From contig REDZ01000060.1 in the NCBI GenBank assembly GCA_007695345.1, positions 1 through 34,574 on the forward strand: 34,574 bases of DNA. The letters are read 5' to 3'. Under the pieces are notes generated by a model that had not been told where the DNA came from, ran no database searches, and worked only from the letters and a program-made list of their open reading frames with translations. The position numbers and the translations under genes were made by a program. The stretch is from Paracoccaceae bacterium. Its GTDB lineage: Bacteria; Pseudomonadota; Alphaproteobacteria; Rhodobacterales; Rhodobacteraceae. Positions within the stretch are counted from its first letter, which is position 1. The number at the start of each line of letters is the position of its first letter. Positions 1-8,136 of this stretch are shown here, piece by piece.

Positions 1-301
1 GCAGCACCAGAACCGCGAGATCGCCATGAACGCGCTGAAATCGCGCCTGTATGAGTTGGAATTGCGCAAGCGGACCGAGGCGATCGATGCTGCGCATGAG
101 GCCAAGGGCGATGCAGGCTGGGGCAATCAGATCCGGTCCTACGTGCTGCACCCCTACCAGATGGTGAAGGATCTGCGCACGGGGCATGAGACATCGGACA
201 GTCAGGGCGTCCTGGACGGGGCTCTTGATGGGTTCATGGCGGCGACGCTGGCGCTGGATGTGGCCGGCAAGTCGCGTGCCGAGGCAACGGCGGGCGCGTG
301 A
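1..301 (+). CDS. prfB: Peptide chain release factor 2, C-terminal part (5' truncated by window edge)
   Basis: The open frame enters from the left edge and ends at a TGA at 299-301. About 99 residues are visible. They read as the C-terminal end of bacterial RF2: [20 protein letters not shown] is the helix that follows the GGQ domain, and [20 protein letters not shown] is the conserved RF1/RF2 tail. RF2 reads UGA and UAA stop codons and triggers peptide release at the ribosome. The GGQ loop and the SPF anticodon-like motif, which separates RF2 from RF1, lie outside the window. The RF2 call rests on the [10 protein letters not shown] wording typical of RF2. Any programmed frameshift site would also be outside the window. 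Confidence 0.93.
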   Translation, partial: QHQNREIAMNALKSRLYELELRKRTEAIDAAHEAKGDAGWGNQIRSYVLHPYQMVKDLRTGHETSDSQGVLDGALDGFMAATLALDVAGKSRAEATAGA

Positions 302-368
302 AAGCGCGCGCTCGGGGTCCCCTCCCGCCCGCCCATGACCCGCTCGCGCGCGCTTGCCCCTGCGGGGC
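302..368 (+). terminator. Possible transcription terminator region after prfB
   Basis: Directly after the prfB stop, AAGCGCGCG (302-310) is complementary to CGCGCGCTT (347-355). A compact hairpin GCCCC-tgc-GGGGC follows at 356-368. Neither has a T run, so intrinsic termination is uncertain. They could only be structured 3' UTR. Confidence 0.35.
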
Positions 369-433
369 AGGGCTGGTGCGAAACATGCGCTCCAAATAGA
401 TGTTTTAAAAGCTCTGTTCCGGCCTGAAATCAC

Positions 434-462
434 TTGCCAGAGAGCGGGTCGCTTTCCATACT
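434..462 (+). promoter_or_regulatory. Candidate sigma70-type promoter for the DUF2189 gene
   Basis: TTGCCA (434-439) and CATACT (457-462) are 17 nt apart. They match the -35 consensus at 5 of 6 and the -10 consensus at 4 of 6 positions. The predicted transcript would start near 469, just upstream of the ribosome binding site AGGAGA before the ATG at 493. This is motif matching only. Confidence 0.4.
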
Positions 463-492
463 CGCCATCTGACGCTGACAGGAGACCAACAG

Positions 493-1263
493 ATGAGTGA
501 CGAGATCCTTCCCGGCACCCCGCCTGCCGCAAGCCCGCGCACATTGTCCGAGGCCGATCTGCGCGCGGCGCTTCATCAGGGCTGGGATGATTTCCGCGCA
601 GCGCCCGCCTTTGGCCTGTTCTTCGCGCTGGTATATGTGTTGGGCGGGCTGGGGCTGTGGTTCGGGCTGGGGGCGGCCGGGCAGCCTGTCTGGTTCATCC
701 CCATCGCCGCTGGCTTTCCGCTTTTTGCCCCTTTTGCCGCTGTCGGCCTGTATGAGGTCAGCCGCCGCCGCGAGGCCGGGGAGCCGCTGGACTGGCCGCC
801 GGTGCTGAGCGCGCTGAAAGGCCGCGGCGATGGCCAGCTTGCCCTGATCGCGGTCATGGTGCTGATTGTCTTCGGCTTCTGGATCATCCTCGCACGCGGG
901 ATTTTCGCGATCTTCATGGCGCGCACGGGCATCGGGTTCGAGACCATGGGCATGTTGTGGTCCGCAGGGGGCGTGTCGATGCTGCTGGTGGGCAGCATTG
1001 TGGGAGCACTGGTGGCGCTGTTCTTGTTCTCGGTCACGGTGATCAGCCTGCCGATGCTGCTGGAGCGCGAGGTCGATTTCGTGACCGCCATGATCACCAG
1101 TGTCGAGACCGTGCGCCTTAACCTTAAGGTCATGCTGACCTGGGCGGGTGTGATCGCGGGACTGCTGTTTGTCTCGATGATCCCCGCTTTTCTGGGTCTG
1201 TTCGTCGTGCTGCCGGTTCTGGGACATGCGACCTGGCACCTGTACCGGCGCGCGATTCCCTGA
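493..1263 (+). CDS. DUF2189 domain-containing integral membrane protein
   Basis: The 256-residue product has a short polar N-terminus followed by several hydrophobic segments at about 43-62, 70-93, 116-141, 155-187 and 213-247. The length and layout fit the DUF2189 family of inner-membrane proteins common in Alphaproteobacteria, whose function is not established. The N-terminal WDDFRAAPAFGLFFALVYV and the later SLPMLLEREVDFVTAM are the recognisable family stretches. The ATG at 493 has ACAGGAGA about 9 nt upstream. The gene stands alone between prfB and the Hint-domain gene and has its own candidate promoter. A long open frame on the opposite strand is a codon-bias shadow. Confidence 0.85.
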   Translation: MSDEILPGTPPAASPRTLSEADLRAALHQGWDDFRAAPAFGLFFALVYVLGGLGLWFGLGAAGQPVWFIPIAAGFPLFAPFAAVGLYEVSRRREAGEPLDWPPVLSALKGRGDGQLALIAVMVLIVFGFWIILARGIFAIFMARTGIGFETMGMLWSAGGVSMLLVGSIVGALVALFLFSVTVISLPMLLEREVDFVTAMITSVETVRLNLKVMLTWAGVIAGLLFVSMIPAFLGLFVVLPVLGHATWHLYRRAIP

Positions 1264-1600
1264 CGCTGAATGCAATTTGCGAATCGGCGGTCGCCCGTGT
1301 GGCGACCGTCGAATGCCTTGTGGGACAATGAAAATTGTTCGTGTTTTCGCGGGAACCCACAGCGTCGCCCCGCACTGTTTTCAAAATGCAAACAATCCGT
1401 GGATTGCCAGGCAATCGGCTGGGGTTTGACATTTTTTTGCCTTATTCGGGCGGCATTTGAATATGATAGTGTGCAAAAGAGGCACGTGATGTCCATTAGA
1501 GGATGTGCGTGCCGACGGACTGGATCATGCGGATGCGGCCATGATCAGGGCCATCAGGTCCGCTGGGCATTCGCGATATTGGTGACGAAGGGTGGGTAGA
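1264..1600. promoter_or_regulatory. 337-bp intergenic region with hairpins and a promoter-like stretch before the Hint gene
   Basis: There is no convincing gene here. A perfect 8-bp hairpin CGGTCGCC-cgtgt-GGCGACCG (1288-1308) follows the DUF2189 stop and may be its terminator, although no T run follows. An AT-rich stretch from about 1426 holds a perfect TTGACA (1426-1431), but no good -10 lies at normal spacing. A TTGCCT (1437-1442) and TATGAT (1462-1467) pair with a 19-nt gap is an alternative. A second inverted repeat, GATCATG (1523-1529) and CATGATC (1540-1546), lies in the presumed leader. Base composition is clearly more AT-rich than the flanking genes, as expected for a promoter. Confidence 0.4.
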
Positions 1601-2674
1601 ATGTCTGAAGTAACAATTAACGACCTGATCTTGATTAACAGCCCGGGCCTCGACAATTCGTTGCCGGTGGGGTCGCGTTTTGACTGGAGCGATGATCCGG
1701 ATGAGACAGGGCTGATCGATGTCCTGAACGGGGTGACCTTCGAGACCGACAATGAGTTCGGCACCATCCCTGTCGGATCGACCGCCGAGATCGGTGGCGA
1801 GACCTTTACCTTGTCCTCGGCTTACAACGCCCTGTCAACCTATACCATGAACGCGGGCACCAAGGACGAATTCCAGCAAGAGGGGCAGACGCTCTATCTT
1901 GTCCTGACAAATGAAGCGGGCGAGGAACTGGTGATCGCCTCGCCTTCGGATGACTTCAATGATGAGGGGTGGCAGTCGGGGCTGATCAACAGCATCAAGG
2001 TAACCTCGCCGCTGACCGAAGAAAATGCGATCAACCTCAATCGCGATGGCGATGGCAACAAACTGGGGGATGACAAGGACGTCGAAATCCCGTGTTTCGT
2101 GTTGGGCACGCTGATCGACACTGCAGACGGGCGCAAGCCGGTCGAGGATCTGAAACCCGGCGATCTGGTACTGACACGCGATCACGGCTACATGGCGCTG
2201 CAATGGGTTGGTCAACGGGCAATGGATGATGCTGATATTGCCGCCATGCCTGGTTTCGCAGCGGTGATTCTGCGCGCAGGCGCGCTGGGTCCGAACATGC
2301 CCGAACGCGATACGCGGGTGTCGCCGTCGCACCGGGTGCTGGTGACCGGACCGCGTGCCGAAGTGCTGTTCGGCGAAAGCGAAGTGCTTGTCCCGGCGGG
2401 GCATCTGGTGGGCAATCCGGGGATCGAACGCGATACGGGCGCAGTGACCTATGTGCATATCATGTTCGATTCGCATCAGATCGTGCTGGGGGATGGTTTG
2501 TGGAGCGAGAGCTTCCAGCCAGCGCAATACTCGCTCGACGGGCTGGGCGCCGAGCAGCGCGACGAGATCTTGGCGCTGTTCCCTGAATTGGTCGATCAGC
2601 GCGGCGCGGGCAAGTTCAGGGCGGCGCGCATGACCCTGCGTCTGCATGAATCGCGTCTGCTGTTCGCAGCCTGA
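1601..2674 (+). CDS. Hint (Hedgehog/intein) domain-containing protein
   Basis: The 357-residue product has an acidic N-terminal region of about 160 residues. It ends in an Asp-rich, calcium-loop-like stretch, NRDGDGNKLGDDKD (147-160). A Hint domain follows, starting at Cys165 in IPCFVLGTLIDTADGRKPVE and continuing LKPGDLVLTRDHGY. Later Hint blocks include VSPSHRVLVTG and YVHIMFDSHQIVLGDGLWSES. Hint domains can cleave or splice the chain at the first Cys. This subtype (Hint_2) is frequent in Rhodobacterales and has no clear C-terminal His-Asn splice junction, so simple splicing is unlikely. The ATG at 1601 is preferred over the upstream GTG at 1592 because GAAGGG lies about 9 nt before it. Cellular role unknown; secretion is possible but no signal peptide is seen. 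Confidence 0.85.
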   Translation: MSEVTINDLILINSPGLDNSLPVGSRFDWSDDPDETGLIDVLNGVTFETDNEFGTIPVGSTAEIGGETFTLSSAYNALSTYTMNAGTKDEFQQEGQTLYLVLTNEAGEELVIASPSDDFNDEGWQSGLINSIKVTSPLTEENAINLNRDGDGNKLGDDKDVEIPCFVLGTLIDTADGRKPVEDLKPGDLVLTRDHGYMALQWVGQRAMDDADIAAMPGFAAVILRAGALGPNMPERDTRVSPSHRVLVTGPRAEVLFGESEVLVPAGHLVGNPGIERDTGAVTYVHIMFDSHQIVLGDGLWSESFQPAQYSLDGLGAEQRDEILALFPELVDQRGAGKFRAARMTLRLHESRLLFAA

Positions 2675-2702
2675 CACCGCGACATCCGCGATATTATCAA
2701 AT

Positions 2703-2730
2703 GCCCTGCCAGCAATGGCAGGGCGTTTTG
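2703..2730 (+). terminator. Intrinsic terminator after the Hint gene
   Basis: GCCCTGCC (2703-2710) and GGCAGGGC (2717-2724) form a perfect 8-bp stem with a 6-nt loop AGCAAT. GTTTTG follows directly. It lies about 30 nt past the Hint stop codon, which is typical for a rho-independent terminator. Confidence 0.8.
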
Positions 2731-2824
2731 CATGTTGGCGGCGCACAGAGGCGGATCGTGGACCTTGTGGGGCTGGACACTGCGCGCGGGGCAGGGCAAT
2801 CTGACGCAAAACAGGGAGTTGCCC

Positions 2825-3277
2825 ATGGCCGACGCAAAATCCGCAACAAAGCAACGCAGTTTCTTCGTCACGCTGTTCGGTGTCGTCGGCACATTGTGGT
2901 TCGCACTGCACGGGTTCGAATATGTTCATGCGCGCTATGATGCGTTGGGCGGATTGCTGATCCTGCCACCGCCGCTTGGCCTGCGGCCCTTTTTTGCAGA
3001 ACTGCCGCAATGGTCGTCAATCGCGATTACGGTGACAATCTGGGCCGGTCTGCTGGGGGCGTTCCTGCTGCTGCTGGGGGATCGCGCGTCGGTTTTCATC
3101 CTGTCGCTTGCCCTGCTGGCGGCTTTTGTTGCCCTGGTCTGGGGGGTGCTGGCCTTTGTGCAGGGGGCTGGCCCGATGGGGGGCGTCGATCCGCTGTTTT
3201 TTGCTGCCAGTCAGACGGCGGTGACAGCGGGCCTGTGGCTCTATGCGCGCACGGCCAAACGTTACGGCACGTTGTGA
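2825..3277 (+). CDS. Small integral membrane protein of unknown function
   Basis: The product is 150 residues with four hydrophobic segments at about 12-30, 62-83, 87-113 and 124-143. The first covers SFFVTLFGVVGTLWFALHG, and a loop carrying Pro-rich LLILPPPLGL follows. No catalytic motif is visible. Similar short four-helix proteins occur in Rhodobacterales next to house-keeping genes, but I cannot name a function. The ATG at 2825 is chosen because AGGGAG lies 7 nt upstream; upstream extension would run into the terminator hairpin. It is probably transcribed separately from the Hint gene and precedes cysteine synthase by 95 nt. Confidence 0.75.
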   Translation: MADAKSATKQRSFFVTLFGVVGTLWFALHGFEYVHARYDALGGLLILPPPLGLRPFFAELPQWSSIAITVTIWAGLLGAFLLLLGDRASVFILSLALLAAFVALVWGVLAFVQGAGPMGGVDPLFFAASQTAVTAGLWLYARTAKRYGTL

Positions 3278-3372
3278 CCTGGCAGGCACGAATCAAGCGG
3301 GGTCACGCGCGCGTGTGACGCGCTTGCCATCCCGAACGGTACGTCATACCCCTCGGGAAACGGGAGCATGTC

Positions 3373-4404
3373 ATGACCATTCACGCTGATCTGTCGCACG
3401 CCATCGGAAACACCCCGCTCATCCGGCTGAACAAGGCCAGCGATGCGACCGGGTGCGAGATTCTGGGCAAGGCGGAATTCATGAATCCGGGCCAGTCGGT
3501 CAAGGATCGCGCGGCGCTGTATATCATTCGGGACGCAGTCGCGCGCGGGGCGCTGCGCCCCGGCGGCACGATTGTCGAGGGAACGGCCGGCAACACCGGA
3601 ATCGGGCTGGCGCTTGTCGGGGCCTCGATGGGGTTTCGCACGGTCATTGTCATTCCGAAGACGCAGAGTCAGGAAAAGAAGGACATGCTGCGGCTTGCCG
3701 GGGCAGACCTGGTCGAGGTGCCCGCCGCCCCTTACCGCAACCCGAACAATTACGTGCGCTATTCCGGGCGCCTGGCCGAGGAACTGGCAAAGAGTGAGCC
3801 TGCGGGCGCGATCTGGGCCAATCAGTTCGACAATGTGGCCAACCGGCAGGCGCATATTGAAACCACCGGTCCCGAAATCTGGGACCAGACCGAGGGCCGC
3901 GTGAATGGTTTCATCTGCGCCGTCGGGTCGGGTGGCACGCTGGCCGGGGTCGCGCAGGCGCTACAGCCCAGGGGTGTGAGGATCGGTCTGGCAGATCCGA
4001 TGGGGGCCGCCCTTTACAGCTTCTACACCACCGGAGAGTTCAAATCCGAGGGCGATTCGATCAGTGAAGGGATCGGGCAGGGGCGTATCACGGCCAATCT
4101 GGAAGGGTTGGTGCCGGATTTCTGTACCCAGATCCCCGATGCCGAGGCGCTGCCGGTGGTCTTTGATCTGTTGGCCGAAGAGGGGCTGTGCCTGGGCGGG
4201 TCATCGGGTGTGAATGTCGCCGGTGCGATCCGCATGGCGCGCGAGATGGGGCCGGGCCATACCATCGTGACCATCCTGTGCGATTATGGCACGCGTTATC
4301 AAAGCAAATTGTTCAACCCCGACTTCCTGCGCAGCAAGAACCTGCCGGTCCCTGACTGGATGGACCGCAGCCCCCGTGCACTGCCCGATGTGATGGTGGA
4401 GTGA
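3373..4404 (+). CDS. cysK: Cysteine synthase A (O-acetylserine sulfhydrylase)
   Basis: This 343-residue fold-type II PLP enzyme joins O-acetylserine and sulfide to give cysteine. The PLP-binding lysine is K44 in NPGQSVKDRAA. The substrate loop is TAGNTGIG, and the phosphate-binding loop reads GSGGTLAGV where many relatives have GTGGT. A later GGSSGVNVAGA block and the C-terminal ILCDYGTRYQSKLFNPDF complete the family pattern. The start ATG has CGGGAG about 7 nt upstream. In the 95-nt gap upstream, GTCAC (3301-3305) and GTGAC (3314-3318) can form a small hairpin. A cystathionine-beta-synthase-like side activity cannot be excluded by eye. metY elsewhere in the window supplies the parallel homocysteine route. 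Confidence 0.9.
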   Translation: MTIHADLSHAIGNTPLIRLNKASDATGCEILGKAEFMNPGQSVKDRAALYIIRDAVARGALRPGGTIVEGTAGNTGIGLALVGASMGFRTVIVIPKTQSQEKKDMLRLAGADLVEVPAAPYRNPNNYVRYSGRLAEELAKSEPAGAIWANQFDNVANRQAHIETTGPEIWDQTEGRVNGFICAVGSGGTLAGVAQALQPRGVRIGLADPMGAALYSFYTTGEFKSEGDSISEGIGQGRITANLEGLVPDFCTQIPDAEALPVVFDLLAEEGLCLGGSSGVNVAGAIRMAREMGPGHTIVTILCDYGTRYQSKLFNPDFLRSKNLPVPDWMDRSPRALPDVMVE

Positions 4405-4411
4405 TCCTGCC

Positions 4412-6874
4412 GTGCTGATTTCGACCCTCAGGGCGGCTTTCCTTGCTGTCCTTCTGTCCGTGACCTGGATTGTTGTTGCGCCTGCGCAGATACAGGCGCA
4501 GGCGGAGATCGCGCTGACGACCTCCGAGATTGAGGAATGGCGCAGTTTTGCCAACCGGGCCGAAGGGTTGATCGATGGCACGCTGACCAGCGATGCGGTG
4601 CTGACGGAACTGCGCTCGGATCTGGTGACCTTTCGCGCGCGGTTTCTGACCGCGCAGGATGCCAATGCCTCGCGCATCTCTGCCACACGTGACCAGCTCG
4701 CCGCCCTTGGCCCCCCGCCTGAAGAGGGCGAGTCAGAGCCCGACGAGATCGCAGAGCGGCGCGCGGAACTGTCGGAACAACTGGCCACGCTGCAGGCCCC
4801 CGGCATCGCAGCGCAAGAGGCCTTTCGCCGCGCTGACGGACTGATCCGCCAGATCGACACCACGTTGCGCGAACGTCAGGCCGAAGCACTGCTGGCGCTG
4901 TCGCCATCACCGCTGAACCCGGTCAACTGGGTGGCCGCGGTCGATGCGATCTGGGGCACGACATTCGCCTTCGTCACCCAGACAGTCGGTTCGCTCGAAG
5001 ACCCGGCAAGGATGCGCGAATTCCGCTCGAACCTGCCGGTTGTGGTCCTGCTTCTGGTGTTCTCGGGCTTTGTGCTGTGGCGCGGGCGCGACTGGATCGA
5101 GCGCTTCGTGGCCAGGTTGCTGGACGAAGGGGGCGGGCGGCGCAGCAAGCGGTTGCTGGCACAGGTCATGTCGCTGACCCAGATCATCGTGCCGGTGGCG
5201 GCGGTGTTCGCCCTTGCCCTCGCGCTCGAGACGACATCGCTGTTCGGGGATATCGGCACGGCGCTGACCGGCGCCATGGTCACTGCCGGGATGGGCTATT
5301 TCACGGCGCGCTGGGCCGGGCGGCAGATGTTCCCGGTCCGCGACAACACCGAATTATCGCTGCGCCTGCCCGCACCGCGGCGGCGCGAGGGGCGGTTCAT
5401 GGCCAATATGGTCGGTCTGTTCCTTGGCCTCTACTTCCTGGTGATTGCCTATCTGAACCCCGAAGCGCAGTCCGATGCCGCCAATTCCGTCATCGTCTTT
5501 CCGCTGATGGTGTTGGCGGGGGTCGTGCTGTTCCGCCTGGGTGCGCTCTTGTCGATGCATCAGCGCCTGATCCTCGAGGATCAGTTGGAGATGCGCTTTT
5601 TTGACCGGATGCTGGGAACACTGGGCAAGCTCGCCATGGCGATCGGCCTTGGCGCGCCGGTTTTTGCGGGTATCGGTTATGTGCAGGCGGCACAGGCGCT
5701 TCTGTTCCCGGCGATCATGTCGCTGGGGATGATCACGGCGCTGATCTTCCTGACCCAGCTTGTCAGTGACATCTACGACCTGCTGACCAAACGCGGCCCT
5801 GATGATCCAGATGCACTGGTGCCCGCGCTGATCAATTTCGCGCTGGTGCTGCTGTCGCTACCGCTGTTCGCGCTGATCTGGGGCATGCGCGTAACCGAAT
5901 TGATGGAGGTCTTTCAGGTCCTGCGCGAAGGGTTCAGAATTGGCGAAACGCGCATCGCGCCTGGCAATATCCTGAGCTTCATCATCGTCTTTTCCATCGG
6001 CTACATGCTGACCCGCGCCGTGCAGGGGGCGCTGGGCAGTTCGGTCCTGCCAAAGACACGGATCGACACGGGCGGGCAAAAGGCGGTGATCTCGGGCACA
6101 GGCTATATCGGGATCTTCATCGCCGCGCTGGTCGCGATCTCGACCGCCGGGATCGACCTGTCGGGCCTGGCAATCGTTGCGGGTGCGCTGTCGGTGGGGA
6201 TCGGCTTTGGCCTGCAGAACATCGTGTCGAATTTCATTTCGGGGGTGATCCTGCTGATCGAGCGCCCGGTGGCCGAGGGCGACTGGATCGAGGTCGGTGG
6301 CACCATGGGGATCGTGAAGAGCATCTCGGTCCGCTCGACCCGGATCGAAACCTTTGACCGGACCGATGTGATCGTGCCCAATGCCGACCTGATCTCGGGC
6401 ACGGTGACCAACTGGACGCGCTACAGCGCACTGGGGCGGATCACGGTTGTCGTTGGCGTCGCTTACGGGTCGGATACGCGCAAGGTCGAACGCATCCTGC
6501 AAGAGATTGGCGAGGCGCAGCCACTCGCGCTGATCGACCCGCCGCCCTCGGTCACCTTCAATGATTTCGGGGCCGATGCGCTGGAATTCGAGTTGCGCAT
6601 GGTGATCAGCGATGTCGCCTTCGGGCTGTCAGTGCGCACCGAAATCCGCCACCAGATTGCCGAGCGGTTCCGCGAAGAAGGCATCGAGATCCCGTTTGCG
6701 CAGCGCGATGTCTGGCTGCGCAACCCCGAGGTGCTGCGCGGCGACCCGCCACCCGCCGCCCCGCCCCCCGAGTTCGAGAAACCCGCGCAGGACGGGCTGC
6801 GCCGCGACAATCTGGGCGATGTGATCGAGGGGCTGAGCGACGACGCCGGCGCAGGCGGCGAGGACGGGCGCTGA
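4412..6874 (+). CDS. Mechanosensitive ion channel (MscS family) with N-terminal DUF3772 domain
   Basis: The 820-residue inner-membrane channel starts at a GTG 8 nt after the cysK stop, so translation is probably coupled. Residues 1-33 form a signal peptide ending near AQIQAQA. The periplasmic DUF3772 region, helical and charged, spans about 36-165. Many membrane helices follow. The C-terminal MscS core begins near 565: the pore helix is rich in Gly and Ala (SVGIGFGLQNIVSNFISG), the beta domain contains ERPVAEGDWIEVGGTMG, and the signature VPNADLISGTVTNWTR is near 653. The tail is Pro-rich. It is larger than E. coli MscS (286 aa) and closer in plan to MscK-type channels. Likely role: releasing solutes upon hypo-osmotic shock. 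Confidence 0.92.
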   Translation: MLISTLRAAFLAVLLSVTWIVVAPAQIQAQAEIALTTSEIEEWRSFANRAEGLIDGTLTSDAVLTELRSDLVTFRARFLTAQDANASRISATRDQLAALGPPPEEGESEPDEIAERRAELSEQLATLQAPGIAAQEAFRRADGLIRQIDTTLRERQAEALLALSPSPLNPVNWVAAVDAIWGTTFAFVTQTVGSLEDPARMREFRSNLPVVVLLLVFSGFVLWRGRDWIERFVARLLDEGGGRRSKRLLAQVMSLTQIIVPVAAVFALALALETTSLFGDIGTALTGAMVTAGMGYFTARWAGRQMFPVRDNTELSLRLPAPRRREGRFMANMVGLFLGLYFLVIAYLNPEAQSDAANSVIVFPLMVLAGVVLFRLGALLSMHQRLILEDQLEMRFFDRMLGTLGKLAMAIGLGAPVFAGIGYVQAAQALLFPAIMSLGMITALIFLTQLVSDIYDLLTKRGPDDPDALVPALINFALVLLSLPLFALIWGMRVTELMEVFQVLREGFRIGETRIAPGNILSFIIVFSIGYMLTRAVQGALGSSVLPKTRIDTGGQKAVISGTGYIGIFIAALVAISTAGIDLSGLAIVAGALSVGIGFGLQNIVSNFISGVILLIERPVAEGDWIEVGGTMGIVKSISVRSTRIETFDRTDVIVPNADLISGTVTNWTRYSALGRITVVVGVAYGSDTRKVERILQEIGEAQPLALIDPPPSVTFNDFGADALEFELRMVISDVAFGLSVRTEIRHQIAERFREEGIEIPFAQRDVWLRNPEVLRGDPPPAAPPPEFEKPAQDGLRRDNLGDVIEGLSDDAGAGGEDGR

Positions 6875-6946
6875 CGCGCACAAAGCGACGGATGCCTTGC
6901 GCCTGCGGCGCGATTGGGGTCTGCTGCGGCGCAGGAGAGGCCGCGC

Positions 6947-7975
6947 ATGTTCACCCCGCTACCCCCGGCACAGGATCGCTGGTTCACCTTTCGGATGCAC
7001 TGGAAGCGCCGCCGCCTGCGTGCGCGCGCCATCCTGAAAGCGCGCGAGCTGACCTGCCTGCGCCGCAGGCCCATTTCGCGCGGGGCGATCCTGCTGTTCT
7101 GCACCCTGCGCAACGAGGCCGAGCGCCTGGACTGGTTCCTGCACCACTACCGCCGCCTTGGCGTACAGCATTTCATCTTTGTCGATAATGCCAGTGACGA
7201 TGGCACGCGCGAGCGGCTGCTGGCGCAGCCTGATGCCACCGTCTATGCCACACAGGCCAGCTACCGGGCGTCGCGCTTCGGGCTCGACTGGATCAACTGG
7301 GTGATGCTGCGCCATGCGCATGGGCATTGGTGCGTGGTGGCGGATGCGGATGAATTGCTGATTTATCCGCATTGGCAGACCCGCCCGCTTCCGGCGCTGA
7401 CCGGCTGGCTGGACGACCAGGGCGCGCAGGTAATGCCCGCCATGATGCTGGAGCTGTATCCCAAAGGCCCGCTCGATCAGGCGCAATATACCCCTGGCAC
7501 GGACCCGCTGAACTGTCTGAACTGGTTTGATGCGGGCAACTACACCATCACCCGCAAACCCCTGCTCGACTGTCTGCTGATCCAGGGCGGTCCGCGGGCG
7601 CGTGCGTTTTTCCATGACCGGCCCAATCGCGCCCCCACGCTGACCAAGCTGCCGCTGATCCGCTGGAGCTTTCACAACGCCTGGGTCAATTCCACGCATT
7701 CGATTTTGCCGCGCGCGCTGAACCGCGTCTATGATACCGGGCCGGGCGAGCGGATATCGGGCGTGCTGCTGCACACCAAATTCCTGCCCAGCGTGGTCGC
7801 GAAATCACCCGTGGAAAAAGCGCGCGGCGAGCATTTCGGCAATGCGACGGTGTTCGATGCCTATTACGACGCGGTCGCGCAGGCACCTGATCTGTGGTGC
7901 GCGGACTCCACGCAATTCGCCGGCTGGGAACAACTGGAAGAGCTTGGCCTGATATCGCGCGGGGGATGGGCGTAG
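6947..7975 (+). CDS. Glycosyltransferase family 2-like protein (first of two paralogs)
   Basis: The product is 342 residues. The catalytic part follows the pattern of the Glyco_tranf_2_4 group: ILLFCTLRNEAERLDWFLHH at about 48-67, the nucleotide-sugar motif DNASDDGT (80-87) and the metal-binding DADE (133-136). The basic N-terminus (KRRRLRARAILKARE) suggests contact with the membrane face. The ATG at 6947 is preferred over an in-frame TTG at 6914 because GGAGAGG lies 7 nt upstream. Donor and acceptor sugars cannot be predicted. The next gene is a clear paralog with the same motif order, including DMYPKG-like ELYPKG and a shared WFDAGNY/H block. The gene follows the MscS channel by 72 nt. Confidence 0.85.
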   Translation: MFTPLPPAQDRWFTFRMHWKRRRLRARAILKARELTCLRRRPISRGAILLFCTLRNEAERLDWFLHHYRRLGVQHFIFVDNASDDGTRERLLAQPDATVYATQASYRASRFGLDWINWVMLRHAHGHWCVVADADELLIYPHWQTRPLPALTGWLDDQGAQVMPAMMLELYPKGPLDQAQYTPGTDPLNCLNWFDAGNYTITRKPLLDCLLIQGGPRARAFFHDRPNRAPTLTKLPLIRWSFHNAWVNSTHSILPRALNRVYDTGPGERISGVLLHTKFLPSVVAKSPVEKARGEHFGNATVFDAYYDAVAQAPDLWCADSTQFAGWEQLEELGLISRGGWA

Positions 7976-8000
7976 CTGGGGCGCGACTGGCAACAAATAT

Positions 8001-8058
8001 CGCGAATTGCAAAGATTGTTGCAATTTGTGAATGGCTTGGGCAATGCTGCCGCCCAAG
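8001..8058 (+). promoter_or_regulatory. Two adjacent hairpins in an AT-rich gap between the paralogous glycosyltransferase genes
   Basis: AATTGCAA (8005-8012) and TTGCAATT (8019-8026) form a perfect 8-bp stem that extends to 12 bp with two G-T pairs (8001-8030). A second hairpin, CTTGGGC (8036-8042) with GCCCAAG (8052-8058), follows after 5 nt. The AT content is unusual for this region. The element may be a terminator/attenuator or contain a promoter for the second glycosyltransferase. Confidence 0.45.
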
Positions 8059-8136
8059 GCTGCACGGCCGGACCGGCGCGCATAACAAGGGCAGCCAAAC
8101 CGCATGGATGTGCCATGCGATCAGGATGGGCAGGCG

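Noticed and set aside
1835-3010. 391-codon minus-strand open frame across the Hint gene and the following gap
   Set aside because: It runs antisense through a recognisable Hint domain and across a clear terminator; the product has no recognisable motif.
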